A stretch of DNA of 45,986 bases from Bradyrhizobium algeriense. GTDB taxonomy: Bacteria > Pseudomonadota > Alphaproteobacteria > Rhizobiales > Xanthobacteraceae. The notes under the pieces were generated by a model. It was not told the origin of the DNA and did not search any database. It saw only the letters and a program-made list of their open reading frames with translations. The DNA lies in NCBI RefSeq assembly GCF_003062295.1, contig NZ_PYCN01000040.1:1-45986 (forward strand). Reading direction: 5' to 3'. The position numbers were made by a program, and so were the translations under genes. This document shows positions 27,234 to 35,706 of this stretch, piece after piece; the first letter of the stretch is position 1; each line of letters opens with the position of its first letter.

Positions 27234-27626
27234 ATGACTATTGATAATGAGAGGGAAGCCCCACCGGCTCTGTCGACCGGTGCGACGCATATGCTCATCG
27301 AGCTATGGGGAGCGAAGAACCTCGACGATCCGGCCATTGCGGAAGACGCAATCCGAAAAGCCGTCCGCGCGGCGAGTGCGACATTACTCCACCTTCACGT
27401 TCATAAGTTTTGTCCGGGTCACGGCGTCTCCGCAATAGCCTTGTTGGCTGAATCGCACATTACCTTACATACTTGGCCTGAGAGCTCCTACGCGGCCGCT
27501 GATGTTTTCGTATGTGGCAACAGCGATCCTGCGAGCGCCGTGCCAGTTCTAGTTGAGGCGTTTCAGCCCGAACAGTCTGACGTTCGCAGCTTCCGGAGAG
27601 GTGTGTCAATCAAGCCGACGCGTTGA
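27234..27626 (+). CDS. speD: S-adenosylmethionine decarboxylase proenzyme (SpeD, class 1B)
   Basis: The product has 130 residues, starting at ATG 27234 after GGAGA at 27221-27225. SpeD cleaves itself at a Glu-Ser bond to form a pyruvoyl group and decarboxylates S-adenosylmethionine for spermidine synthesis. The self-cleavage site LLAESHITLHTWPE is intact (Glu73/Ser74), and His79 and Cys94 sit at the spacing of the catalytic His and Cys of the Thermotoga enzyme (+5 and +20). Length is normal. No spermidine synthase gene accompanies it, so its product would need a partner elsewhere. It sits between IS debris and a J-domain gene, and may have come with the island. Confidence 0.93.
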   Translation: MTIDNEREAPPALSTGATHMLIELWGAKNLDDPAIAEDAIRKAVRAASATLLHLHVHKFCPGHGVSAIALLAESHITLHTWPESSYAAADVFVCGNSDPASAVPVLVEAFQPEQSDVRSFRRGVSIKPTR

Positions 27627-27631
27627 AGCAG

Positions 27632-27766
27632 ATGATCGATCTCATTGGAATAGCCGATCATGTTTCCGACCGCCCGGGTGAGGTTATCGAGCTCACTGCC
27701 GCAATCGAAAAACATCTTGGGCTAACCTCTAGCATGAAGGCTTCACCGCGAGGCTTTCGGGTGTGA
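27632..27766 (+). CDS. Small ORF just after speD, 44 residues
   Basis: It starts at ATG 27632, five bases after the speD stop, and ends TGA 27764-27766. The product begins MIDLIGIADHVSDRPGEVIE and is acidic-then-basic with one predicted helix. Spacing suggests it could be translated with speD, but no clear Shine-Dalgarno is present and the sequence is unknown to me. It may be the head of a decayed gene. Confidence 0.25.
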   Translation: MIDLIGIADHVSDRPGEVIELTAAIEKHLGLTSSMKASPRGFRV

Positions 27767-27921
27767 AAGCTTCACGCAACTTGTTTATGATAACATCTTT
27801 GGTGCTCATGGCGGTGGCGGGCATAATTTGGCATCCGCTTTCCGTCAATGGCGTAGTCGAAGGAGAGGTATTCGCAATGTCAGGACTCGAAGCGTTTAGT
27901 ATTGCGTAGTCAAAGTCAGCC

Positions 27922-28572
27922 ATGCCGATCGATTCATCAAAATTCTTCGACTCCATTCGCATCAAGCCTACCAAGGTGAGTGCGAAGCGCAAGGCGCAGG
28001 CGGGTCAGGAGGCCGTCACCTGCGAATGGGCGGGCTGCCAGAACAAGGGCTCGCACAGCGTGCGGAAGGGGCACGAGAACGCGCGCGAGTACTGGCACTT
28101 CTGTCTCGACCATGTCCGTGAGTACAACCAGTCCTACAATTTCTTCCAGGGCATGAATCCGGAAGCGGTTGCGCGCTACCAGAAGGATGCGCTGACCGGC
28201 CATCGCCCGACCTGGAAGATGGGCGCCAACACCAGCGCCAAGCGCGGCAAGGGCAACGTCGAGGAAGACCTCGGCGGAGCCGCCGATCCCTTCAACGTGT
28301 TTGCCGAACTCAACGGCCGCGCCGGCTGGCGGCCTGGCCCCGGCGCGCAGGGCAAGCGCGAGACCCGCACGGTGATGAACGCCGAGCGCAAGGCGCTGCA
28401 GGTGATGGGGCTCACCGCCGAAGTCACGCTCGGGGACGTCAAGGCCAAGTACAAGGCGCTGGTGAAGCAGCACCATCCCGACGCCAATGGCGGCGACCGC
28501 TCCAGCGAAGACCGCCTGATCGAGATCATCAATGCGTACAACTATCTGAAGACCGTGGTGCGCGAGGCGTAG
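27922..28572 (+). CDS. J-domain (DnaJ-like) protein with N-terminal Cys/His region
   Basis: The product has 216 residues from ATG 27922. The J domain is at the C-terminal end (about 155-214): HPD at 185-187 in ALVKQHHPDANGGDRS, preceded by LGDVKAKYKAL and followed by LIEIINAYNYLK. It should stimulate an Hsp70 (DnaK) ATPase. The N-terminal region has Cys34, Cys39, Cys61 and His64, which could form a metal site, and a PxxWKMGAN linker. The form with the J domain last is, to my knowledge, a conserved single-copy alphaproteobacterial protein, so this is probably core-type DNA among island debris. A palindromic repeat follows 20 bases later. Confidence 0.9.
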   Translation: MPIDSSKFFDSIRIKPTKVSAKRKAQAGQEAVTCEWAGCQNKGSHSVRKGHENAREYWHFCLDHVREYNQSYNFFQGMNPEAVARYQKDALTGHRPTWKMGANTSAKRGKGNVEEDLGGAADPFNVFAELNGRAGWRPGPGAQGKRETRTVMNAERKALQVMGLTAEVTLGDVKAKYKALVKQHHPDANGGDRSSEDRLIEIINAYNYLKTVVREA

Positions 28573-28591
28573 CGCCCCGCGCGTCAGACCC

Positions 28592-28682
28592 GTAGCCCGG
28601 ATGAAGCGCAAGCGTAATCCGGGCGTCTCTCTCGCAGATAGATTAACCGTTCCCGGACTACGCTTCGCTCCATCCGGGCTAC
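28592..28682. repeat. Bradyrhizobium-type intergenic palindromic repeat
   Basis: GTAGCCCGGATGAAGCG at 28592 is matched by its inverse CGCTCCATCCGGGCTAC ending at 28682, with an inner pair (GTAATCCGGG / TCCCGGACTAC). The whole can fold into a long hairpin. I recall this sequence type as a dispersed intergenic repeat in Bradyrhizobium genomes. It may also act as a terminator for the J-domain gene. Confidence 0.75.
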
Positions 28683-28706
28683 GATGTCATCCGTTAAGAA
28701 GCCGAT

Positions 28707-28835
28707 TCAAGAGGTGACCGGTCGCTGGGCGGCTGCGATGAGGGCGGTCAGGAAAGGCACCAAAGAGCCCTCAGCCAAGCGAGGATGCGGCGGAAGTTGT
28801 GGCCGATGGCGGAGAGGATGTTCTTCACGGACGAC
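28707..28835 (-). pseudogene. C-terminal tail of a DDE transposase (IS5-like)
   Basis: A minus-strand frame reads SSVKNILSAIGHNFRRILAW then LRALWCL, the common ending of IS5-group transposases. One missing base at about 28745 throws it out of frame before a tail that would have ended near TGA 28709-28707. The upstream part of the element is absent. Confidence 0.5.
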
Positions 28836-29256
28836 TCAATAAATGAGTCGACTAGAAAATGCACTTATTCAATGTGCTTCCTCAGTCGGATGAGCGAGTA
28901 TCGCATCAAGATCACCCATCTTGCCATCCTCAAATCGGAGCGTTGCACGCAAGCAGACTTGCTTGCGCGCACTGAACGCAGCACGACTGGAAGTACGCAC
29001 CTGTTAAGTGGGACAATGACGAATTGATACTCTTTGAGATAATCGAATCCATTGCAGATGCGCATAACTCCACTGGAACGAACCAGTCAGACGCATGAGA
29101 AATCCCCAACTTGCCAAGAATGAGGGAACCAATCCGTCCGAAGCTGGCGCGATTTGCCCGCGGCGTATAGCGCCGACTCTCACTCGTTCGGCGTTGCGGG
29201 GCCTCTCGCAGATCGGTCGAACCCTAAAGTAGAGGCAGACCTTCCCCCGATTTAGA
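28836..29256. other. Gene-free stretch between IS debris and toxin remnant
   Basis: Only short random-looking ORFs. No recognisable element; the GC content appears lower than in neighbouring genes, as in old insertion debris. Confidence 0.35.
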
Positions 29257-29649
29257 TTAATGAAGGTTATCGTAGTCTGACTGCGACCTGGACATCCAAT
29301 TCAAGAAAAAGAGATCCAGCTCCGGTCGCAGGATTACTGCATGGAGCCGGCCCCAATCGTCATTGGTAAGTTCGTCGGGCCACATCTGCGCGCCGTGAAG
29401 CACGCAATAGATGCGAACAGTATCACCGTCGACCAGGTAGGCCGCGACATAAGTGTGCGCGGGATGACCAACTCGCGCGTGCCAGCGACGCGCCCCGGGC
29501 CGGCCACTGTCAGGAAAGTCGAGCAGGCGCCGCGCGGCATCGGCAATCTGTTCATCAACATGAACCGCTGCACGGGGATTCTCGGCTTCGATGTAGCTGA
29601 AAATGCCATCGAGATCGGACAGCGCGAATCGCGACCAGACGAGTTCCAC
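29257..29649 (-). pseudogene. RelE/ParE-type toxin, inactivated by two compensating frameshifts
   Basis: The ORF has 130 codons from ATG 29649. The first part, MELVWSRFALSDLDGIFSYI then IADAARRLLDFPDSGRPG, is a typical ParE/RelE start. The family would continue GRVAGTRELVIPRTPY, but an extra G in the run near 29504 and a missing base near 29455 make it read ARRWHARVGHPAHTY; the normal frame then returns at YVAAYLVDGDTVRI. The conserved basic and hydrophobic core strand is thus replaced. The stop is also late: WPDEL should end the protein, while this one runs 30 residues on. Probably not toxic. Its antitoxin is truncated (see 29653-30300). Confidence 0.7.
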
Positions 29650-29652
29650 CGT

Positions 29653-30300
29653 TCATGCTCCGCCACTTTTTCGAAGCGCAGCGGTACGGCGTTGCGCGAA
29701 ATGTGCTTCGACCTCGGAATCATCGAGATCGGGCCGGGTATCCTCCTGCGCATCGGCGGCCTCCGCCGCCTTGAGCCAGCGGTCGACCTCCGCTGCAAGC
29801 TCCGCTTCCCGCTTCTTCATGCGATCATAGCTCATCGCCTTGTGCTTGGACGCGTTCGCCTTGATCTTGGTGCCGTCGAGCGCCACGTGCCCGAGCTTCA
29901 CCAACCCGGCCTTCTCGGCCAGCTTCAACACCTGCACGAACAGGTCGGCCAGCGCCTTAAGATGCCGCCGCCGGAACTCCGAGATCGTGCGGAAGTCCGG
30001 CGCATCGCCGGCCACGATCATCATGAAATCCGCCCGCTCCACCGTCGCCCTGGCGATCCGCCGCGACGAGTAGATGCCGCTCGCATAGCCGTGTAGAAGC
30101 AGCGCCGTCATCATCCGCGGATCAAACGGCGGCTGACCCAGCCCGCTCCGGTAGCTGCCTAGGATCGCCGATAGATCAAGGCTTTCCTTGACCAGCGACA
30201 CGATCAACCGCGAAACGTGGTCCTGCGGCACATAGTCCTGCACGCTCGGCGGCAGAAGCTGGACCTCGTCGATCTTCCAGGGGCGAAATTCCTTGCTCAT
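29653..30300 (-). pseudogene. Truncated IS1182 transposase fused in frame to an antitoxin C-terminus
   Basis: From ATG 30300 the protein is identical, as far as I can read, to the intact transposase for the first 187 residues (to AADAQED), then at about base 29738 switches in frame to RPDLDDSEVEAHFAQRRTAA and ends LRKSGGA*. That tail looks like the C-terminus of the antitoxin that normally precedes the RelE/ParE toxin, three bases downstream. The transposase lacks its catalytic Glu and second Asp; the antitoxin lacks its DNA-binding N-terminus. An open fused ORF remains, about 215 residues, and could be expressed. Confidence 0.75.
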
Positions 30301-30361
30301 GGCCACGCAAGGAATCAGACTCGCACCCTCTTGACCAGTCACTACTCAGACAGGCTCCTAG
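29739..30361 (-). mobile_element. Truncated second copy of the IS1182-like element
   Basis: The element end GAGCCTGTC (as GACAGGCTC on +) stops at 30357 next to CTAG (30358-30361). The copy runs leftwards to about 29739, where identity with 24091-25536 ends abruptly after the GGAGGATA shared sequence, leaving roughly 620 of 1446 bases. The other end and its CTAG are absent. Near identity to the intact copy points to recent origin of at least one of them. Confidence 0.85.
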
Positions 30362-30418
30362 GTTCGAGGCTGAGGAAAGCTCTCGATATGGGTGTCAGTT
30401 CGAAGATCATGGCCCGAC

Positions 30419-31762
30419 TCAGTTCAGGCGGCGGCCAATGGTTAGGTAGTCCGCGGGGGCCACATCGGCTGGATTGATCAGTCGACGCGCGTCGAACACC
30501 GTTTTGCCGGCGACTCGCAACGAGGTGAGTTCGCCGTATTCCTGTGTCCGAGTCGCGATGATGACGATCTCGGCCCATTCGACTTCGCGCCGCCAGTCAG
30601 ACGAGAACTGAATACGGTTCGCGGCGATTCCGATGGCGAGCTTGAAGTTCTCCGTCGCGAGCGGATCGTAACACCTGACATCCGCTTCGGCCCGCAGAAG
30701 ATCGCGAGCGATCTTGATCGAGGCGGATTCTCGCACGTCGTCGGTATTCGGTTTGAAGGAGAGGCCGAGAACGAGGGTTCGTCGGCCGGACAACGCTCCG
30801 AGCTTCCGCTCGAGGGTAGAGACGATCTGGCCCGGCTGCGCGGCGTTCACGTCGAGAACGGCATTCAGCATATTCATCGGGAGGCCAAGGCTCTCGCCTT
30901 GGCTGCGCAGCGCCTGTACGTCCTTTGGAAAGCAGGACCCGCCGAATCCGCAGCCCGGAACGAGATAAGTCAGGATCTGTGGAGCAAGGCGGCCCAGGGG
31001 AGTGATCGGCGACCACCGTTTGTCGAGATAGACGCCGCGCATGACGTCGAGGACGTCGACACCTCCCACCGCAGTGCAGAGGTTTGCCATCTCGTTCGCG
31101 ATGGAGATCTGGGTGGCCAGAATTGCATTGTTGGCGTACTTGATCATTTCGGCCGTGCGGGTGTTCACCCGCACTTTGTCGCAGTTCCACGGAGCGTAGA
31201 GTTCCTCGAGCCGCGCCAGCGTCCTCTCATCCTCCTGACCGATCACGATGCGATCGGGCTCCATAAAATCCTCGATCGCCTCTCCTTCGCGAAGAAACTC
31301 CGGGTTCATACCCAAGCCGAATGCCCCGAGCTTCTTCCCGGACGAGTGCTCAAGCTCTTCCCGCACTATCGTGTCCGTTGTTCCTGGGATGACGGTGCTC
31401 TTCACGACGACTGATAGGTGATGAGGAGTAGTCGCGAGATAAGCGCCAATCTGGCGAGCGCACTGCCGGACGGCGCTGAGGTCGATCGCGCCGTTCTTCG
31501 ACGGCGTGCCGACAGCGATCAGGGCGATTTCCGCTGTCTCGATCGGGGCGTGTAGATCGGTGGTCGCCCGAAAGCGGGCCGATGCAAGCACTGACTTGAG
31601 CAGTTCAGGGAGACCGCGCTCATGGATATGCGGCACGCCGTCGTTAAGCTGAGCGACGACATCCTTCCGCAGATCGACGCACGTCACGTCGTGTCCCTTC
31701 ACCGCGAGGCACACGCCCGAGACGAGACCCACATAACCGGACCCGACAACTGTGACGCGCAT
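30419..31762 (-). CDS. UDP-glucose 6-dehydrogenase
   Basis: The product has 447 residues from ATG 31762, whose first base is shared with the stop of the upstream SDR gene (TGATG). It oxidises UDP-glucose to UDP-glucuronate with two NAD+. The NAD site VTVVGSGYVGLVSGVC, the MNPEFLREGEAIEDF motif, the central NNAILATQISIANEMANLC helix and the catalytic Cys in GCGFGGSCFPKDVQAL are all intact, as is the C-terminal GLSFKPNTDDVRESAS. Length is normal. Together with the gene before it, it supplies acid or pentose sugar nucleotides for surface polysaccharide. The gene starts immediately beside the truncated IS copy and keeps its full end. Confidence 0.95.
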   Translation of the reverse strand: MRVTVVGSGYVGLVSGVCLAVKGHDVTCVDLRKDVVAQLNDGVPHIHERGLPELLKSVLASARFRATTDLHAPIETAEIALIAVGTPSKNGAIDLSAVRQCARQIGAYLATTPHHLSVVVKSTVIPGTTDTIVREELEHSSGKKLGAFGLGMNPEFLREGEAIEDFMEPDRIVIGQEDERTLARLEELYAPWNCDKVRVNTRTAEMIKYANNAILATQISIANEMANLCTAVGGVDVLDVMRGVYLDKRWSPITPLGRLAPQILTYLVPGCGFGGSCFPKDVQALRSQGESLGLPMNMLNAVLDVNAAQPGQIVSTLERKLGALSGRRTLVLGLSFKPNTDDVRESASIKIARDLLRAEADVRCYDPLATENFKLAIGIAANRIQFSSDWRREVEWAEIVIIATRTQEYGELTSLRVAGKTVFDARRLINPADVAPADYLTIGRRLN

Positions 31763-32847
31763 CACGCCCTCAACTCGTCGCGTAGAAAGGACAGGTAGCG
31801 GCGCACGCCCTCATTTACGAGGACCTTGGGAGCGTACCCGAGAATGTGCCGCGCCTTCTTGATCACGGGGCGGCGTCGGTTTGGATTATCGACAAGATAC
31901 TCTGAGTCGGAACTCCTCTCGAAGACGACCGCGCCGCGGCGCCCGAAAACCTCCAGCGAGGCCTGCTGATAGATCTCGGCAAGGTTGTGGACGGAGATCT
32001 CCGGCCCGTCGATCCCGATGTTGAAGTAATCGTATTTCCCATGCAGGAGGCAGAGGATATAGCCTGTGATCGCGTCGGAGACGTAGCAAAAAGTCCGGGT
32101 CGGGCTGCCGTCGGAAAAAATGACAATGTCTTCTCGATTGATCACGCATCGCGCGAAATCGGCCGGGAGCCGACGGTCGTCGATGCGCATACCAGGCCCA
32201 TAGTTATTGAAGGGGCGGGCGACGGTGACAGGCATGCCATACCTCTTCGAGAAGACGTAGCACATCGTCTCGCCGAAACGCTTCGATTCGTCGTAGCAGG
32301 CCCGCGGGCCCAGGCACGCGACATTGCCGCGGTATTCCTCGTCAGTCGGGATCGCCGTCTCAGCCGGATCGCCGTAGATTTCGCTGCTCGAAAAGAACAA
32401 CAGCCCTTTGAGCCGATCCGAACTCCGATAGGATTCGAGCAGCCGCCGCAATCCCCAGATGTTAGCGTCAATGGTCTCGACCGGATACTGACGATAGAAC
32501 GTCGGCGAAGCGATCGAGGCCATATGGATGACGTAGTCCGCTGCGTCAGCGCCGTCGACCATTCGAAGGTCATCACTGGCGATGTTGAACGTATGCGTTT
32601 TGAGCACGTCCGGAAACTCCGCACTCAGATCGGTCAGCCAGCGCGGCCGATGCAGCAGCAAACTGTCGAGCGCGATGATCCGCTTCAGACCGAGTTCGGA
32701 CGCCTTTCGCGTGAAGTACTGGAGGAAGTAATATCCAAGGAAGCCCGCGCAGCCTGTGACCAGGACCGTTGCCCCCGCAAAGCATCCTCGCGGCAAGGCC
32801 GCATGGATTTGCTCGATATCTTCTTTGACGATGAGGCTGATTGTCAC
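31762..32847 (-). CDS. NAD-dependent SDR, UDP-glucuronate decarboxylase (UXS)-like
   Basis: GTG 32847 is chosen because GGAGCG lies just before it, giving 361 residues starting MTISLIVKEDIEQI; the longer ORF to 32892 is remnant sequence. The NAD loop VLVTGCAGFLGYYF, the middle LLFFSSSEIYGDP and the catalytic GPRACYDESKR (Tyr and Lys) match UDP-xylose synthase-like enzymes, where GPRxCYDExKR is characteristic, followed by RPFNNYGPGM. It would decarboxylate UDP-glucuronate to UDP-xylose or a 4-keto pentose. Being coupled to UDP-glucose dehydrogenase fits that. A dehydratase or epimerase acting on another NDP-sugar is the alternative. Confidence 0.8.
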   Translation of the reverse strand: MTISLIVKEDIEQIHAALPRGCFAGATVLVTGCAGFLGYYFLQYFTRKASELGLKRIIALDSLLLHRPRWLTDLSAEFPDVLKTHTFNIASDDLRMVDGADAADYVIHMASIASPTFYRQYPVETIDANIWGLRRLLESYRSSDRLKGLLFFSSSEIYGDPAETAIPTDEEYRGNVACLGPRACYDESKRFGETMCYVFSKRYGMPVTVARPFNNYGPGMRIDDRRLPADFARCVINREDIVIFSDGSPTRTFCYVSDAITGYILCLLHGKYDYFNIGIDGPEISVHNLAEIYQQASLEVFGRRGAVVFERSSDSEYLVDNPNRRRPVIKKARHILGYAPKVLVNEGVRRYLSFLRDELRA

Positions 32848-33135
32848 GTAGCGCTCCGAACGAAAGGCTGGGCGTTGTTGGCGTGAACCCAAGGGCCTCG
32901 ACCGGAGACCCAGAGTTCTTCGAGCTGATCCGTGTCATGTTGCGTATCCATACAAGCCCAGAAGCCGGCGTGACGACATACGCGCAAGCCAGTGGCCCGG
33001 CGCGATCGGTGAAGGGCGCATTCTCCAGCACGAGATCGGCGTGATTTAAAAGGTAGTTCAAGAGTGACCGACGGAAGAAAAAAGTACCCGCCGTTGAACC
33101 GGCTGGAGCCCTGCTTGGGCTTTTCGGAGTGCTCT
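32844..33135 (-). pseudogene. Nucleotidyltransferase (RfbF-like) C-terminal remnant
   Basis: Two minus frames together give RFNGGYFF, LLNYLLNHADLVLENAPFTD and then HAGFWACMDTQHDTDQLEEL before WVSGRGPWV. That is the end of a glucose-1-phosphate cytidylyltransferase-type enzyme (compare FWQPMDTLRDKTFLEALW in the intact rfbF at 39970-39191). At least two frameshifts are present, near 33000 and 33075. The catalytic N-terminal domain is absent. The stop overlaps the start of the UXS-like gene. Confidence 0.7.
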
Positions 33136-34219
33136 CTCCGTGGTCCAAAAACGTCCATTGTGGTTGCTCCTGCGATGTGAGGTTTCCGGGCTTGTTGAAA
33201 AGCGGACCTTACGTTTGACCGGCCGTTTCATCCGACCGGCCGACGTTTATCATCGACAGGCAACATGCTTCCGTCATCTAGATCAATTACCGGCTCTGGT
33301 AGTTGACCGGAGCACAGCATTTGGCATGCCCACCATGGAAGAGAAGACAGGCGCCGATTTTGCTGCAAACCACGTCGGCGCAAACCAGCCCGCCAACCTG
33401 ATTAGAGGCGCAAAACTCTAGTTCTGAGTGGTCCAAACTTCGGTCTCGCTGCACGCCAATGATAGACTCTACCAATTTTGGGAGGAGATTGCGGAGCTCA
33501 GGCCAGTTAGAAGGATCTCGAGGCCCGTTGGAATGAGGCTCGTCGACGAAGCTGGCAAGAAGAGACCTATGGCAGGAGACGACCACTTTGCAAACGGAAC
33601 GTCAGTCTTCCTGGATCGGACCTTGCTCGCTCTGTCCGCCGTAACCACCGCAGTCTCGCTTGGCTGCAATACTACAGCAGTTTCGGTTTCAATCCCGGCA
33701 GGTAGCGATATCGCAGTGCTTCGCATGGCGAACGTCACGTTCACCATAGCGCTGAGCTGGATTTGCAGCTTCCTCGTGGTCCGGGGGCCCCTGGACGGCG
33801 GGCTGGCTGCATGCCGCGGTGCTATCGGCAGGAATCGGCAGGCTCGCATTGGTCAACCCTTACCTCTAGCTGCTCGCCCCAGCTACTCCGCGCTAACGTC
33901 TCAATCACTCATGAGGCTACTGGCCGACCGGCCGGGGCGCATCCGCCGGGTGTTGGGGCGGGTCCTGGTCGGCGTTGGCGGCTGGTGCTGCTTCACGGTC
34001 AGGCCGACACCGCGGCGGCCATTGCCCTCGTCGTTACGCTCTATGTCGTCCTTTGTGCCGAAAATCGCTGCAGTACCACATTCAATCCGTTGCCCCACGA
34101 GGAGCTGTTTATTTCGATGATCCGATGGCGGACTTTTCATGGCCTTTTCCATCAACGGATTTGTCCACACGCGACTCGACGCATCCGCATCTTGATGCGG
34201 ACGTCAAGGGACTAGACTT
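33136..34219. other. Region between two sugar-gene sets, no confident gene
   Basis: Bases 33225-33330 resemble 40905-41010 (see the repeat entries). A plus ORF from ATG 33570 to 34120 encodes a short hydrophobic stretch near ALSAVTTAVSLGCNTT and TFTIALSWICSFLVV, so it could be a broken membrane protein, but I cannot name a family and frames change near 33930. Nothing else is recognisable. Confidence 0.3.
33225..33330. repeat. Diverged direct repeat, left copy
   Basis: Shares scattered blocks in the same order and orientation with 40905-41010, notably TGGTAGTTGAC (33298-33308) matched by TTGGTAGTTGAC (40979-40990) and AGATCAAT / GGATCAAT before it. Translation in one frame also aligns: HLDQLPALVVD against HLDQSLALVVD. 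The two copies enclose the branched-sugar genes. Confidence 0.4.
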
Positions 34220-35446
34220 ATGAAGTGCCGGAATTGCCAGACGCAATTGCAACACGTGGTCCTTGATCTGGGACACGCGCCGCCATCGAACGCCTATCTT
34301 TCGGAAGCGCAGCTCCACGAACCGGAGAGAACCTTTCCGCTCAAGATCTTTGTCTGTCACGCGTGCTGGCTCGTACAGACTGAAGATCACACCGCCGCCG
34401 ACGAATTGTTCTCCAGCGACTACGCATACTTCTCCTCGACGTCGCAGAGCTGGCTGAAACATGCCAGGACCTATTGCGAAAAGATCGCCGAGATGCTGCA
34501 TCTGACCCGAGACAGTTTTGTCGTCGAGGTCGCCTCCAATGACGGATATCTCCTCAAAAATTTTGTAACGATGGGCGTACCATGCCTGGGCATCGAGCCG
34601 ACCGCCGGCACGGCCGATGCTGCCGAGCAGATTGGCGTGCCGGTGCTTCGTGAATTCTTTGGCGCAGCCACCGCTACGAGGCTGGCGGCAGGCGGGCAGC
34701 AAGCAGACCTGATCTGCGGCAACAACGTCTATGCCCATGTGCCTGACATCAATGACTTCACGTTGGGCCTGCGTATTCTACTCAAGCAGGGAGGTACGGT
34801 GAACCTGGAGTTTCAGCATCTCAAGAACATGATTGTACAGAACCAGTTCGACACGGCTTATCATGAGCACTTCTCGTACCTGTCGCTGACGGCGGTTATC
34901 CAACTCTTCGAAAAGGCCGGTCTGCGGGTCTTCGACCTTGAGGAGCTCCCGACGCATGGCGGTTCCTTGCGCATCTATGGCTGCAACAAGGATGATCCGC
35001 GCAAAACAACGGCAGCGGTCACGGCCATGTTGGCGGAGGAGGCAAGGCTGGGGCTGCAAGACCTCGGTTTGTACCTTGCATTCCAGCAAAAGGCGGACCA
35101 GGTAAAGAACAACTTCCTAGCTTTCCTGATCGAGCAGAAGCTCGCCGGCAGATCGGTCGCCGCGTATGGCGCGGCTGCCAAAGGCAATACATTGATGAAC
35201 TATGCCGGCTTGAAACACGACCTGATTAGCTTTGTCTGCGACGCGGCAGCCTCGAAACAGAACAAGTTCATGCCCGGCAGCCACATTCCGATCCTTCACC
35301 CAGCAGAACTCGCGAAGCGAAAGCCAGATTGGGTGGTGATCCTGCCCTGGAACATCGCTGCCGAGGTGATGCAGCAGCATGAGCAGACTAGGAGGTGGGG
35401 CGGCAATTTTGTCATTGCGGTTCCCGAACTGAAGGTTCTGACATGA
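34220..35446 (+). CDS. SAM-dependent sugar C-methyltransferase (Methyltransf_13/14 type)
   Basis: The product has 408 residues. The N-terminal zinc ribbon (MKCRNCQTQL, then VCHAC) is followed by a SAM-binding Rossmann domain with VVEVASNDGYLLKNF and the family motif YHEHFSYLSL near the centre, then the C-terminal domain with VAAYGAAAKGNTLMNY. This three-part layout is that of NDP-4-keto-deoxysugar C-methyltransferases such as NovU/TylC3. The expected reaction is C-3 methylation of a CDP- or dTDP-4-keto-6-deoxysugar, in keeping with nearby rfbF/rfbG-type genes. It ends TGA 35444-35446, overlapping the start of a broken epimerase. Apparently intact. Confidence 0.88.
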   Translation: MKCRNCQTQLQHVVLDLGHAPPSNAYLSEAQLHEPERTFPLKIFVCHACWLVQTEDHTAADELFSSDYAYFSSTSQSWLKHARTYCEKIAEMLHLTRDSFVVEVASNDGYLLKNFVTMGVPCLGIEPTAGTADAAEQIGVPVLREFFGAATATRLAAGGQQADLICGNNVYAHVPDINDFTLGLRILLKQGGTVNLEFQHLKNMIVQNQFDTAYHEHFSYLSLTAVIQLFEKAGLRVFDLEELPTHGGSLRIYGCNKDDPRKTTAAVTAMLAEEARLGLQDLGLYLAFQQKADQVKNNFLAFLIEQKLAGRSVAAYGAAAKGNTLMNYAGLKHDLISFVCDAAASKQNKFMPGSHIPILHPAELAKRKPDWVVILPWNIAAEVMQQHEQTRRWGGNFVIAVPELKVLT

Positions 35447-35683
35447 AGGTCTTGCTGACCGGCGCGATCGGTTTCATCGGGCGGCAGACGAACATGATGG
35501 TCATGTACCCCCTTCCCGCTTGGCACTTTGTGGGACGTCTGATGATATCGAATACGTCGAAGGTTTGTCGGGTGGCTTCCGCTTCGACGATCCGATGTTT
35601 TCTATGACACGGCCTGAACCGGTGACAATGTTTTCGCCCAAAGATGCGGCCCGACCATCGCTCGCAGATCGCGAGCTGTAGTG
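35443..35683 (+). pseudogene. Epimerase start joined to an RfbC-like 3,5-epimerase tail
   Basis: ATG 35443 (overlapping the methyltransferase stop, ATGA) begins MKVLLTGAIGFIG, the NAD-binding start of an SDR sugar epimerase, but this breaks off after about 15 codons. From about 35547 another frame reads EGLSGGFRFDDPMFS then PVTMFSPKDA, the ending of dTDP-4-dehydrorhamnose 3,5-epimerase-like proteins (GFRYDDP...SxKD). It stops at TAG 35681-35683. So two neighbouring genes lost nearly everything in one deletion, leaving a scar. Confidence 0.55.
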
Positions 35684-35706
35684 ACCCCGGCAGAAACGAG
35701 ATGCCA

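Noticed and set aside
31987..32886. A 299-codon plus-strand ORF opposite the UXS-like gene
   Set aside because: The minus strand has all SDR motifs; the plus frame shows only mirror-coded residues.
33570..34120. A plus-strand ORF that might be a membrane protein
   Set aside because: Frame changes midway, no family likeness, and no clear ribosome site; kept only as part of the gap description.
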